A stretch of 64,000 nucleotides of DNA from an uncultured Gammaproteobacteria bacterium (GCA_958295465.1 OY282353.1:62001-126000); one strand, 5' to 3'. Positions 1 through 9,708 are shown, numbered from the stretch's first letter. The notes: generated by a model not told the origin, from the letters alone. Numbers and translations are program-made.

Positions 1-40
1 TCCCCCGGCCAGACGAAACGGGCCTGCCCATCCGCATCCC

Positions 41-240
41 TCACCGGCGCATCGATGCCGGTAGCGGGTCATCGGCAAGGGGTACAGGTTGAGCATCGGC
101 CTTGAGCCGGACCACTGTCCATATGGTTTCGTTCTCGGCGATTTGCCGATCGATCTCCGCCTTGTGAACATCGTAACAGGCCCAGGCATTGCTCAGGTCT
201 TCGGCACGCAGGGAAGGACAGGCACTCGAAATCCCGGATT
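41..240 (-). pseudogene. C-terminal fragment of a DUF433-like protein
   Basis: One minus-strand frame of about 60 codons ends at a TGA at 41-43. It reads ...PSLRAEDLSNAWACYDVHKA, then EIDRQIAENE. This matches the usual end of DUF433 proteins, small antitoxin-like proteins (a yPsLt..Dl..A..YY..H..EID segment followed by Q-I-x-x-N-E). No credible start codon or N-terminal half is visible in this frame, so it is a remnant or is frameshifted upstream. The family call rests only on motif resemblance. Confidence 0.4.
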
Positions 241-389
241 CGCTGCTGCCGAGCCTGCGCGCCTGTTATCTCCGGAGCCATCGTGACAATACCAATCATT
301 GGCCATTGTGTATGATCGCGGCGTGAACGGTTCGTTGCCGCGATGGACGTTGCGGCGGCCATTTCTTCCAGAGTATCCGATGCAAACCC

Positions 390-1877
390 ATGCGGAGTGA
401 GCGAGCTGGCCGGACGGCCGACGAGGCCCCTGTCGAGGCGCCTGCCGAGCCGCCGTTGGTCGTCGATGTCGACGGCTCCCTGATCGGCGGGGATCTGTTG
501 ATCGAGGGGATCGCCCGGCTGCTCTCGGTCTCGCCGCTCAGCCTCTTCGCCCTGCCGTTCCGGCTGGCCGCGGCCATGGTGAGGGGACGTGCCGGGCTGA
601 AGCGCAGGATCGCGGAGGCGGCTCCGTTGCCCCCCGATACGCTGGCGTGGAACCCGGCCGTGCTGGAGGAGATCGCCGCCGCGCAGGCCGCGGGACGCTC
701 GGTGTGGCTGGCCTCCGCCTCCGATGCGCGTGCGGTCTCGCCGCTCGCCGAGATGGTGGGGGCGGCGGGCTGCCTCGCCTCGGACGGGCGCACCAACCTG
801 GCGGGCGAGGCCAAGGCGGCCGCTCTGGCCGCGCGCTTCGGCGAGCGCGGGTTCGATTACATCGGCAACGAGCGGCGCGATCTGGCGGTCTGGAAACGGG
901 CGCGGCGCGCCATCGGGGTCGGTCTTGGGGCGGGCCTCGCGTGCAAGGTGCGGGCGCTGGACGGCGAGGCCCGGTTCCTGCCCGGGCTCGACGGCGGCCC
1001 GCGCGACTGGTTCCGGGCGTTGCGGCCGTACCAGTGGGTGAAGAACGTGCTCGTGTTCGTTCCCCTCGTCGCGGCGCACGAGACCGGCGCGGGGTCGTAT
1101 CTGGTGGCCGCCGGGATGTTCGTGGCGCTGTCGGCGGTGGCGTCGGGGACCTACCTGCTGAACGATCTGCTTGATCTCCCGCACGATCGCGGGCACCCCG
1201 CCAAGCGCCACCGCCCGATGGCGGCGGGGAAGGTGCCGCTGCTGCCGATGATCGGCATCGGCGCCGCGCTGGCGGCAGGCGGGCTCGCCCTGGCGTTCTG
1301 GCTGTCCGCCGCGGCGGGGCTTTGGGTCCTTGCGTATCTGGTCGTGACCTGCGCCTACTCGCTGTCGCTGAAGCGCAAGACCTTCATCGACGTGACCGTC
1401 CTCGCCATGCTCTATGCAGTTCGTGTGTTGGCCGGCGCGGCGGCGGTGTCGGTTCCGCTGTCGCCCTGGCTGCTCGCCTTCTTCCTGTTCCTGTTCCTCG
1501 CCCTGGCCATCGTCAAGCGCCAGGGCGAGCTGCGCGGATCCGGCCGGTCCGCTCCCGGCGGCCGGGCCTATCTTGCCGAGGATTTCCCGGTAGTGGTGGC
1601 GCTGGGCGCGGCGAGCGGCTTCGCTTCGGTGGTGATTCTGACCCTCTACATCCAGAGCCCGGAGACGGGGGAGCGCTATGCCCGCCCGGAGCTCCTGTGG
1701 CTGATCTGTCCGTTGCTGCTCTACTGGCTGGGGCGCATGGTGCTCCTCGCCGGTCGCGGGGTGGAGGACTCCAAACGGCTACCGGATAACGACGACCCGC
1801 TGCTCTTCGCGCTGCGGGACCGGACGAGCTGGCTGACCGGCCTCGCCGTCCTGACCGCGTTCGCGGCCGCGCTGTGA
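390..1877 (+). CDS. HAD phosphatase-UbiA prenyltransferase fusion (decaprenyl-phosphate phosphoribosyltransferase-like)
   Basis: The 495-residue protein has two domains. Residues about 25-195 are a HAD phosphatase: motif I DVDGS, a motif II serine in WLASASDAR, and a late acidic motif in YIGNERRDL. Residues about 205-495 are a multi-pass UbiA prenyltransferase with the Asp-rich motif NDLLDLPHDRGHPAKRHRPM and a second motif, SLKRKTFIDV. UbiA relatives of this type transfer 5-phosphoribose to a polyprenyl phosphate, the first membrane step to polyprenyl-phospho-arabinofuranose. The DprE1-like and SDR genes downstream support that role. I infer that the HAD domain removes the 5'-phosphate, which a separate enzyme does in mycobacteria. 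The next gene starts 34 bp downstream. The start is an ATG at 390 and the N-terminus is short and polar. Confidence 0.82.
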   Translation: MRSERAGRTADEAPVEAPAEPPLVVDVDGSLIGGDLLIEGIARLLSVSPLSLFALPFRLAAAMVRGRAGLKRRIAEAAPLPPDTLAWNPAVLEEIAAAQAAGRSVWLASASDARAVSPLAEMVGAAGCLASDGRTNLAGEAKAAALAARFGERGFDYIGNERRDLAVWKRARRAIGVGLGAGLACKVRALDGEARFLPGLDGGPRDWFRALRPYQWVKNVLVFVPLVAAHETGAGSYLVAAGMFVALSAVASGTYLLNDLLDLPHDRGHPAKRHRPMAAGKVPLLPMIGIGAALAAGGLALAFWLSAAAGLWVLAYLVVTCAYSLSLKRKTFIDVTVLAMLYAVRVLAGAAAVSVPLSPWLLAFFLFLFLALAIVKRQGELRGSGRSAPGGRAYLAEDFPVVVALGAASGFASVVILTLYIQSPETGERYARPELLWLICPLLLYWLGRMVLLAGRGVEDSKRLPDNDDPLLFALRDRTSWLTGLAVLTAFAAAL

Positions 1878-1911
1878 CGCCCACGTGCTTCGTGTTCCGG
1901 GAGCGGGCCGC

Positions 1912-3264
1912 ATGATGCTCTCGGGCTGGGGCCGGTATCCGGCCCTCGATTGCCGGCTGGAGCGCCTGCGCCGGCGCGAGGACCTGCCCGGTCTGCTGCA
2001 TCGCGGCACGACGCTGATCGCCCGCGGCAACGGGCGGTCCTACGGCGACGCCGCGCTCAACCCGGATCTCACGCTGTCGATGCGGGCGATGGACCGGATG
2101 CGGGCGTTCGACGCCGGGACCGGCCTGCTCGACTGCGAGGCCGGCGTGCTGCTCGCGGACCTCCTGGAGACCTTCGTGCCGCGCGGCTGGTTCCCGCCGG
2201 TGGTGCCGGGGACCCGGTTCGTCACCGTCGGCGGCATGATCGCGGCGGACGTGCACGGCAAGAACCATCACCGCGACGGGACCTTCGGCGCGCACGTGGA
2301 ATCGCTGACCTTGGCGGGCGCGGACGGCGTGATACGGGAATGCAGCCGCACGGAGAACGCCGCCCTCTTCCGCGCCACCCTCGGCGGCATGGGGCTCACC
2401 GGGGTGATCCTGTCCGCGCGCTTCCGCCTGCGGCCGGTCGAAACCGCCTTCGTGATGGCGGAGACCCTGGCCGCGCGCGACCTCGACGAGACGATGGCCC
2501 TGTTCGAGGCGTCCCGCGACTGGCCCCACAGCGTGGCCTGGATCGACTGCCTGGCGCGGGGCGCGGGGCTGGGCCGCGCGGTGATGACGCGCGGCGCGTT
2601 CATGGAGCGCGGCGCACTGCCGCCGCGCTTGGCCTCCGACCCCTTGCGCCTCGCTCCCGAGGGCAAGCTCCGGGTGCCCGCCGATGCGCCGTCCGTCCTG
2701 CTCAACCGGATCTCGATCGGGCTCTTCAACGCGCTCTGCTACCGGCGCGGGCGGAGACGTGCGCGGTCCGGGGCGCGACCGGTCCATTTCGACCGCTTCT
2801 TCTTTCCCCTCGACCGGATCGAGGCGTGGAATCGACTCTACGGGCGGCGGGGGTTCGTCCAGTACCAGTGCGTGCTGCCCAAGGGCGAGAGCGCGGCCGG
2901 GATCGCCGCCCTGCTGGAGCGCGTCGCCGCTTCGGGACAAGGCTCGTTCCTGGCGGTGCTCAAGCTGTTCGGCCCTGTCGGGGAGGGGCTGATGTCGTTC
3001 CCGATGGAGGGCTACACGCTGGCGCTCGACTTTCCGGTGCGTAGCGGCACGGCGGCGCTGCTCGACGGGCTCGACGAGATCACCCACCGGCACGGTGGTC
3101 GCGTCTATCTTGCCAAGGACGCCCGCTGTGCGCCGGAACGGGTGCGCGAAGGCTATCCCCGGCTTGACGCCTTCGAGACGGTCCGCGCCGAGGCGGCGGG
3201 GGCGCCGCCCAGGTTCGCCTCCGAGCTGTCGCGGAGGCTCGCGTTGTGTGGGACAGGGACATGA
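1912..3264 (+). CDS. DprE1-like FAD-dependent decaprenylphosphoryl-ribose 2-oxidase
   Basis: About 450 residues. The N-terminal half is a PCMH-type FAD-binding domain with ARGNGRSYGDAALN near residue 35 and TVGGMIAADVHGKNHHRDG near residue 105. The C-terminal half resembles the sugar-lactone oxidase (ALO) fold. With an SDR partner (7601-8347), such enzymes epimerise polyprenyl-phospho-ribose to polyprenyl-phospho-arabinose through a 2-keto intermediate. I chose the ATG at 1912, which gives MMLSGWGRYP, the usual family start; a GTG at 1885 is also in frame. The residue I would align with the benzothiazinone-reactive Cys of mycobacterial DprE1 appears to be Ala (segment YTLALDF), but that alignment is from memory. 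The stop overlaps the next start (ATGA), implying translational coupling. Confidence 0.8.
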   Translation: MMLSGWGRYPALDCRLERLRRREDLPGLLHRGTTLIARGNGRSYGDAALNPDLTLSMRAMDRMRAFDAGTGLLDCEAGVLLADLLETFVPRGWFPPVVPGTRFVTVGGMIAADVHGKNHHRDGTFGAHVESLTLAGADGVIRECSRTENAALFRATLGGMGLTGVILSARFRLRPVETAFVMAETLAARDLDETMALFEASRDWPHSVAWIDCLARGAGLGRAVMTRGAFMERGALPPRLASDPLRLAPEGKLRVPADAPSVLLNRISIGLFNALCYRRGRRRARSGARPVHFDRFFFPLDRIEAWNRLYGRRGFVQYQCVLPKGESAAGIAALLERVAASGQGSFLAVLKLFGPVGEGLMSFPMEGYTLALDFPVRSGTAALLDGLDEITHRHGGRVYLAKDARCAPERVREGYPRLDAFETVRAEAAGAPPRFASELSRRLALCGTGT

Positions 3265-4761
3265 ACAAGATGACCACGCCGGACGTCGCCGGGCCGATGG
3301 GTCGCTGGCGTGCTCTGGCCGCCCGGTGTCTGAATATGGCGGCGCGGGGCGAAGTTCTGCCCGTAGCGTGGCAGAATGCGCTGTTCGTCCTGTTCATCGC
3401 GGGCATCCTGGCCTACGGGGCCGGGTTCGCCTGGTACATGCTCGCCCACTTCGACCTGGGCAACATGATACGTCCTGTGAACTACGACGACGCCTTCTAC
3501 TACTACCAGATAGCCTACCATCTTGCCGAGGGCAGGTTCTCCACCTTCGACGGTGGCATCACCCGGACCAACGGCTACCATCCGCTCTGGATGTTCGTCA
3601 TCACGCCGTTCTACTGGGTGCTGGACAAGGAAGCTGCCCTGTTCGGTATCAAGGCGCTGGAGATAATGCTTGTTGCGGGAGCAGTCGCTCTCCTCGCGGG
3701 GGCTGCCCGGCTGGCGCGACTGCCTTGGGTGCTGTTGTTCGCCACACTTCCGCTGCTGTATAAAAACGTGAATGTATTCAGTGGGATGGAATCCGCCGCC
3801 GCCCTGTTCATGCTGGGGCTGTTCTCTCTGTGCATCTGCCTCTGCGCGCGGGACACGGCGCGTTGGCGGTGGGCGCTGGCCGCCGTCGCCTTCGCCCTGC
3901 CGTGGGTGCGGCTGGAATATGCCGCTATATCACTGGCGTCCACGGCGGTGCTGTACATCATCGCATGGTCGCGGCGGGTATCTCCTGGCCGCGCCCCTTG
4001 GAACGCCGGTTTCCCCTGTATCACGATCGTTCCGATAGTCGGCGCCGTCGCCGGCCCGATGGTCTACTTCGCCTACAACCGGCTGGTGTTTGGCGGCGCC
4101 TTGCCGGTAAGCGGCGCATTCAAGCAATTGCTCTCTCAGCACGGTTTTGAGCGTGCGGGCGGCTACGACTTCACGCAGAACTTCCAGGACGCACTGCAAG
4201 TCCCCGTCTTCAGTTCCGAACTGCTGGTGTCAGTGGAAGTCTGCGCTTACCTTCTGCTGGTCTGGTGGCTGGTCCGGCGCTCCGAGGATCGGCAGGACTG
4301 GCAGCGGCTGGCCTTCCCGGTATGCGTGTTCGGCTTGGGGGCGGGGCATCTAGCAATGTTCGCACAGAACGTTCTCACCGTGCATCCCGGCCTTCAGGGG
4401 GTTTTCCCGTGGTATTTCATGCCTGCGCACCTGATGATGGCGCTGATAATTCCCATCAGGTGCTACGTCGCAATTTACCTCGTTCGCCGTTTAATCGGAT
4501 CGAGATGGCCTTATGCGGCCAGCGGCCTCAATCTCAGCGTCATACTGGTGGGCACGATTTTGGTGCTCACGAGAGCAGACCTGCCAGTTGCATAACATTT
4601 CCACCCAGACATGCGTTCGCTGCACAAAACACGGGGTTTTCAGACCGAAACAGCGTGTGGCTCAAGTTCACTGCCAGTGAGAATAAGCCACACGCGATAT
4701 TCCTGAATCTTGTGCAAAGTCGTACGGAGTCATTTGTGAAACGAATGTAATAGAGAGAAAC

Positions 4762-4826
4762 GTGGTCTCCGAAGCTGGTACAATAGTCGTTGCCAACAAC
4801 AACGTACCAAGCGAAACGGAGACCAC
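4762..4826 (+). promoter_or_regulatory. Inverted repeat over the transposase leader
   Basis: GTGGTCTCCG at 4762-4771 is perfectly complementary to CGGAGACCAC at 4817-4826, and GGTAC/GTACC lie inside the arms. A transcript would form a hairpin ending about five bases before the transposase ATG at 4831. This could hide the ribosome-binding site on read-through transcripts, a known IS device; here it is inference from position. Confidence 0.5.
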
Positions 4827-4830
4827 GAAG

Positions 4831-6207
4831 ATGAAGCATAGCCGAGCCGACGTTCGAGGTAAAGCCAAGCTGGGTCTCGACATCCGATTCGAAGAGCAGA
4901 GCCTGACATCGTATTCGGGACTCATCGTCTTTCAACACCTCTTCTCTCTCATCGGCATCAAAGAACGGTTGTGGCGATGTTTCCGCCACCTGAAGGCCAA
5001 TCCGATTTACGGCCATCATATGATCATGATGCTGCTGGTCGTGCATCTGATCATCGGACACCGGCGGCTGCGAGACGTGGACTACTACCGTGATGACGAG
5101 ATGGTCAAACGGGTTCTCGGTCTGAAGCGATTGCCGGACGTATCCACGCTCAGCCGGTCGCTCGCCAGTGCAGATGAACAAAGTGTCGCCAAAGTGCGAA
5201 GTGAATCGAGACATCTGGTCATGGAGCGTCTGGTAGACGAGGGATTTTCGAGAGTGACGCTCGATTACGACGGGTCGGTGTTGAGCACCGGGCGGCATGC
5301 CGAAGGAACCGCAGTGGGTTTCAACAAGAAAAAGAAGGGCGCGCGCAGCTACTACCCCCTCTTTTGCACCGTCGCCCAGACCGACCAGATCCTCGACGTT
5401 CACCATCGTCCTGGAAACGTACACGACTCCAACGGGGCCGACACCTTCATCGGCCACTGTATCAGCCACGTGCGCTCGTGCCTTCCCCGTGCAAAGGTAG
5501 AGACTCGCATCGACAGCGCATTTTTCAACGAAACCATCGCTGAACGACTGCATTCGTCGGGGGTCGAATTCACCATCTCGGTTCCTTTCGAGCGCTTTGC
5601 CGCCCTCAAGGAACTGGTCGAAGGCAGAAAACGATGGCGACGCATGGCGGTCGGGCTCGATTACTTCGAGACCCGCTGGAAGCCGAAGTCGTGGAACGCC
5701 CGCTATCGCTTCATCTTCATCAGAAAGCAGGTCAGATGCCAACACAAGCTGCCGATCCAACTCGACCTGTTCCAGCCCACCGAATACGGGTACGAATTCA
5801 AGGTCATCGTCACCAACAAACGAATGACCCCACGCAAGGTCGTCGCCTTCCACGAAGGCCGCGGTTCGCAGGAGGGTATCTTCGCCGAACTCAAGACGCA
5901 TTGCCAGATGGATTACATACCGGTCAAGACCCGAGTCGGCAACCAACTGTACATGTTCGCCGGCATTGTTGCTCACAACCTCACTCGCGAGCTGCAGATC
6001 CAACTCGACCCTCGCGCCCGTGGCACCACCGCAAAGCGCGCCGCGCTGTGGTGCTTCCGGGAGGTTGGAACCCTTCGCCGTACCCTCATCCAACGCGCCG
6101 GGCGCATGATTCGCCCCGCCGGCAAATTGGTCCTCTCCATGAACAGCAACGAAAGGCTCGAAAGAGAGCTCCGGCAGGCTCTCGCAACACTGAACGCCGT
6201 CGCCTGA
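4831..6207 (+). CDS. IS1380-family DDE transposase
   Basis: A 458-residue DDE transposase of the IS1380/IS4-like superfamily. The probable catalytic residues lie in VTLDYDGSVLSTG (first Asp), ETRIDSAFF (second Asp) and RGSQEGIFAELKTH (Glu). An IS1380-type basic tail follows, with GRMIRPAGKLVL. I chose the ATG at 4831 (MKHSRADVRGKAKLG), preceded by GGAGA; a GTG at 4762 would put the leader hairpin inside the coding sequence. The frame is intact, so the element may still be active. Confidence 0.9.
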   Translation: MKHSRADVRGKAKLGLDIRFEEQSLTSYSGLIVFQHLFSLIGIKERLWRCFRHLKANPIYGHHMIMMLLVVHLIIGHRRLRDVDYYRDDEMVKRVLGLKRLPDVSTLSRSLASADEQSVAKVRSESRHLVMERLVDEGFSRVTLDYDGSVLSTGRHAEGTAVGFNKKKKGARSYYPLFCTVAQTDQILDVHHRPGNVHDSNGADTFIGHCISHVRSCLPRAKVETRIDSAFFNETIAERLHSSGVEFTISVPFERFAALKELVEGRKRWRRMAVGLDYFETRWKPKSWNARYRFIFIRKQVRCQHKLPIQLDLFQPTEYGYEFKVIVTNKRMTPRKVVAFHEGRGSQEGIFAELKTHCQMDYIPVKTRVGNQLYMFAGIVAHNLTRELQIQLDPRARGTTAKRAALWCFREVGTLRRTLIQRAGRMIRPAGKLVLSMNSNERLERELRQALATLNAVA

Positions 6208-7600
6208 CGTCTATTTGTCGCACGTTTATGCAACAATCGGGCAGATTTCACCGGACCGTTCCGGTTTGTCGACTCTGCGAGCGCTTCAAGCGGCAATATA
6301 TTCTCGTCCTGGCATTCCGTTGCATTGTTCGAATCCGTGTATGGAGGGGTGAAGATCATGAATCGCCTGCTTCCCGAGGACAGCGTAATCGGATCGTGGG
6401 ATGCTGGCCGCATAGGGTACTTCTCGCATTTTCCAGTGGTGAACTTGGATGGCTTGGTGAACTCTTACGAATATTTTCACAAGAGATACCTGAAATCGAA
6501 AAATCCATTCTCCACTTTGGACGAAGAAAACATGGCCATTTATAGAGCATTGGGAATCACCCACTTCGCCAATCCCTCTTCACAAGAACCCTATCATGGC
6601 ATAACTGAAGGATATGCACTGCAGATGAATCCTAATCTCCTTTATGCGGATCAATTATCCGACAACATAATCGGGTTTGCTCTCACTCAAGATGATCCGC
6701 CGGCAGGTCTGGACGCCGCCGCCTGGTTCTGGGAAAGAATGGAGCCGCGCTTCGACGAACGCTTCGGTGACGTGGGAATGGTTGTGGATGACCGGTTGGT
6801 GAAAATATTCGCCAAAAATTGCGTTCCAGGCGAACCGTTGATATGGGCCTGGATTCAATCAGGAGATGAAACGGCGGTCAGGCCTGGGATAAAACAACAC
6901 TCTATCGGATCTTGGACGAAGACGAAAACAGGTTTGTGCATGGATGCGCTCTTACTGCCTCGTAGTGCGGCATATCCTGCTCTCATTGAAATTGCAAGGG
7001 CAAGCGGCTTCCTCAAGCGGTTTCTCGGACGTTTCGAAGACGGACTTGACGACTGGCTGCTGGAAGGCGAAGCAGTCACGAATCATAGTCAACATGAACG
7101 CTACAGGGGCCAGCAACCGATTAGCGGCAGCGAGGGCCGAGGCTTCCTGACGAGCTACCACCCAGACAAGGGAGACCGAACCACCGGGCGGGCGCTCTCA
7201 CCTGCGTTCACCGCCGACTCTGACCAGAATCTTATGTTCCTGATCGCCGGAGGCGGGGGCAGTGGTGTCGGGTTCCGCCTGTGGGCCAACGGCGACGAAG
7301 CCGCGGTCTGGCGCGGCGAGAACACCGAACGGTTCAAGTGGGTCGTTTACCCCTTGGCTGAGGTGGCTGGCCAACGTCTACAATTGGAACTGTTCGACGA
7401 CGAAACCAGCGGCTGGGGCCACATCATGCTCGACCACGTCATGCTGGTTCAGCCACAATTCGAACAACAATCAGAAGAACCGTAATGCATCCTCGCCTGA
7501 TCGCCGCAACCGGCGCCGGCTGATGGACACCCGGCGAGGCTCACGCTTGGAGGAGCGGTTTCGATCTCGTCGAAACGGCGGGCGGAGGGAAAGTCGCACG

Positions 7601-8347
7601 ATGAACGGCGGGGTCGGAACGGCGCTGGTGATCGGCGCTACCTCGGATATCGGCCGCGCCATCGCACACGGGCTGGCGGAGGACGGCTGCGCGTTGCAGC
7701 TCGCGGCCCGCGACCCGACGCGGCTGGAGAGGGAGACGCGGGACCTCCGGGTGCGCACCGGGGTCGCGGTGACCGCGCACCGGTGCGATGTGCTCGAGGA
7801 AGACGGCGGCGTCTCGTTGCTCGACACGCTCGATCCCTTGCCTGATGTGGCCGTGTGCGTCGTCGGGCGGCTTGGCGACCAGGCGGAGAGCCAGCGGGAC
7901 GGCGCCGCCGCGGAGCGGGTGATGCGCACCAACTATGTCGGCCCCGCGCTGCTGATGGGGGCGTTGGCCGAGCGCTTCGAGCGGCGCGGCGGCGGGGTCC
8001 TGGTCGGCGTCAGCTCGGTGGCCGGCGAACGGGGACGGGCCACGAACTACGTCTATGGCTCGGCCAAGGCGGGATTCACCGCGTTCCTCTCCGGTCTGCG
8101 CGGCCGGCTGGCCGCCTCCGGCATCCACGTGGTGACGGTCAAGCCGGGTTTCGTGCGCACCCGCATGACGGACGGGATGGACCTGCCGGCGCGGCTGACC
8201 GCGACCCCCGAAGAGGTCGCCACCGCGGTCGTCGCGGCGATTCGCCGGCCCCGCGATGTGATCTACGTGCGCCGGATCTGGCGTCCGATCATGTTCGTCC
8301 TGCGTGCGGTCCCGGAGCGCCTGTTCAAGCGGATGAATCGCCTGTGA
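7601..8347 (+). CDS. DprE2-like short-chain dehydrogenase (decaprenylphosphoryl-2-keto-ribose reductase)
   Basis: A 248-residue classical SDR. It has a Rossmann motif near the N-terminus (VIGATSDIGRAIA), an N-Y-V-G segment, a catalytic Ser region (VGVSSVAGERGRATNY) and the Y-x-x-x-K pair in YVYGSAKAG. With DprE1, the family reduces the 2-keto intermediate to polyprenyl-phospho-arabinofuranose. The start is the ATG at 7601 after GGAGGGAAAG. It follows the glycosyltransferase by 115 bp and closes the cassette that begins at 390. Its specificity is inferred from context; SDR sequence alone would not show it. Confidence 0.78.
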   Translation: MNGGVGTALVIGATSDIGRAIAHGLAEDGCALQLAARDPTRLERETRDLRVRTGVAVTAHRCDVLEEDGGVSLLDTLDPLPDVAVCVVGRLGDQAESQRDGAAAERVMRTNYVGPALLMGALAERFERRGGGVLVGVSSVAGERGRATNYVYGSAKAGFTAFLSGLRGRLAASGIHVVTVKPGFVRTRMTDGMDLPARLTATPEEVATAVVAAIRRPRDVIYVRRIWRPIMFVLRAVPERLFKRMNRL

Positions 8348-8368
8348 AGACTCCATAATCCATCGTGG

Positions 8369-8457
8369 GCGGGACCCTGCGTCACACAGGCGAGGATCAG
8401 CCCCGACGCTTCGTCCCTTTGGCCGCCGGATCCGGAAAACGAGCCTCCTCGCCGGCA
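8369..8457 (-). pseudogene. Duplicated 3' remnant of ccoG
   Basis: This stretch aligns over about 90 bp with 9892-9983, the 3' end and downstream flank of ccoG. Both share GGGCGGGACCCTGCGTCA and the same stop-codon region. On the minus strand it encodes an ending like AGEEARFPDP, where ccoG has ASEETRFLGP. Only the last 15 or so codons remain. The two copies bracket the DUF4143 ATPase gene, which suggests that gene entered, or the flank was duplicated, in one event. Confidence 0.65.
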
Positions 8458-8532
8458 GCACAGGCCACAGAACTGTATTTTTTCTTGAAAATCCACATTT
8501 GAAATAAGGATTTTCGAGAAATATCATGCCAC

Positions 8533-9708
8533 ATGGTCATCGATCGTCCCACCGCCCGCGCGCGCATTCATGAGGCATTTTCCGTCCACCCGGCGGTCGC
8601 CCTCACCGGGCCGCGCCAGTGCGGCAAGACCACGCTCGCGCGGGCCATCGCGGCCGACACCCCCGGAAGCACGTTCCTCGATCTCGAAAGCGCGGTGGGC
8701 CGGCGGCGGCTCCAGGCCCCGGAGCAGGCGTTGGCCGGCTTGTCCGGTCTCGTGATCATCGACGAGATACAGCGCGAGCCGGCGCTGTTCGAAACCCTTC
8801 GCGTACTGATCGACCGCGCCGGCAATCCAGCCCGGTTCCTCGTGCTCGGCAGCGCGTCTCCTTCGCTCGTGCGCGGGGTCTCGGAATCCCTCGCCGGCCG
8901 TGTGGGCCTGGTCGATCTGTCGGGCTTCGGTCTGTCGGAGGCCAGGCCGCAATCGTGGCGCACCCTCTGGCTCCGGGGCGGCTTCCCCCGCGCATACCTA
9001 GCGCCGCACGATCGGGCTTCTTCCCTGTGGAGACAGAGCTTCGTCCGGACGTTCCTCGAACGCGACATCCCCCAGCTCGGCATCACCGTCCCCGCGGAGA
9101 CGCTTCGCCGGTTCTGGACGATGATGGCCCATTACCACGGGCAGGTGTGGAATGCCGCGGAGTTCGCCCGCGCCCTCGGCGCGAACGAAGGTACGGCGCG
9201 AAGGTATCTCGACATCCTGACCGGCGCCTTCATGGTGCGGGCGCTCCCCCCGTGGTTCGCAAACGTCAGGAAGCGCCAAGTCAAGTCGCCCCGGATCTAC
9301 GTTCGCGATACCGGGCTCCTGCACACCCTTCTCACCCTGGAAACGGCCGAAGAAGTCGCGGGTCACCCGAAGGTCGGGGCCTCCTTCGAGGGATTCGCGG
9401 TCGAGCAGATCGTGAACGCATTCGAAGCCGGCGGGAGCTGGTTCTGGGCGACGCACGGCGGCGCCGAGCTCGATTTGCTCGTCATGCGCGGCGGCAGGCG
9501 CTACGGCTTCGAATGCAAGCTCGCCGATGCCCCCGGTACGACGCGCTCCATGCGGGTGGCGCTGAACGACCTGGAGCTTGCGCATCTCTGGGTGGTGTAT
9601 CCCGGAGAGAAAACGTATCCGCTGGATGACCGGATATCGGTGCTGCCGCTCGCCGACGTCCCGGAGCTCGCGAGGTCGCTCGGCGTGGGAAAGGGGCGCG
9701 GCGGCTGA
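8533..9708 (+). CDS. AAA+ ATPase with DUF4143 domain
   Basis: A 391-residue protein of the AAA_14/DUF4143 family. The Walker A is LTGPRQCGKTTLAR near residue 25, the Walker B is LVIIDEIQ near residue 77, and a sensor-like LVLGSASPSL follows. The C-terminal DUF4143 part includes SFEGFAVEQI and the ELDLLV...YGFECKL pattern, which resembles a PD-(D/E)xK-like core. These ATPases are widespread, often laterally transferred, and their cellular role is unsettled. The start is the ATG at 8533. It stands alone between the arabinose cassette and the converging cco operon, flanked by two copies of the ccoG 3' end. Confidence 0.85.
   Translation: MVIDRPTARARIHEAFSVHPAVALTGPRQCGKTTLARAIAADTPGSTFLDLESAVGRRRLQAPEQALAGLSGLVIIDEIQREPALFETLRVLIDRAGNPARFLVLGSASPSLVRGVSESLAGRVGLVDLSGFGLSEARPQSWRTLWLRGGFPRAYLAPHDRASSLWRQSFVRTFLERDIPQLGITVPAETLRRFWTMMAHYHGQVWNAAEFARALGANEGTARRYLDILTGAFMVRALPPWFANVRKRQVKSPRIYVRDTGLLHTLLTLETAEEVAGHPKVGASFEGFAVEQIVNAFEAGGSWFWATHGGAELDLLVMRGGRRYGFECKLADAPGTTRSMRVALNDLELAHLWVVYPGEKTYPLDDRISVLPLADVPELARSLGVGKGRGG

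Larger units (their letters stand above)
4580..6241 (+). mobile_element. IS1380-family insertion sequence, 1662 bp
   Basis: The left end begins CCTGCCAGTTGCATAAC and the right end, read inward, begins CCCGATTGTTGCATAAAC. The two share GTTGCATAA at the same offset from the tips. The 4-bp sequence CAGA flanks it directly at 4576-4579 and 6242-6245, the target duplication length typical of IS1380. It carries one intact transposase and interrupts a glycosyltransferase gene whose frame is restored exactly when the element is removed. Confidence 0.92.
3261..7485 (+). pseudogene. GT-C membrane glycosyltransferase (arabinofuranosyltransferase-like), split by an IS1380 element
   Basis: Removing 4580-6241 and one CAGA copy joins the two halves in frame (L-T-R-A-D|F-T-G-P-F-R-F) into a protein of about 850 residues. 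The N-terminal half (3261-4579) has many membrane segments and a GT-C acidic loop, NYDDAFYYYQIA, followed by NGYHPLW, as in AftB/TfpW-type arabinofuranosyltransferases that use polyprenyl-phospho-arabinose. The 3' half (6246-7485) starts with a membrane-proximal region containing SWDAGRIGYF and NLDGLVN and ends in a soluble, probably jelly-roll-like domain. The likely role is transfer of D-arabinofuranose to a periplasmic acceptor; the acceptor is unknown. The start is an ATG at 3261 overlapping the previous stop. The C-terminal part from about 6300 to 7000 is noticeably more AT-rich than its neighbours. As it stands the gene encodes only the truncated membrane half. Confidence 0.8.

Noticed and set aside
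69..1211. Long minus-strand open frame opposite the HAD-UbiA gene
   Set aside because: It is rich in Arg, Pro and Gly with no domain, and mirrors a well-supported gene on the other strand in GC-rich DNA.
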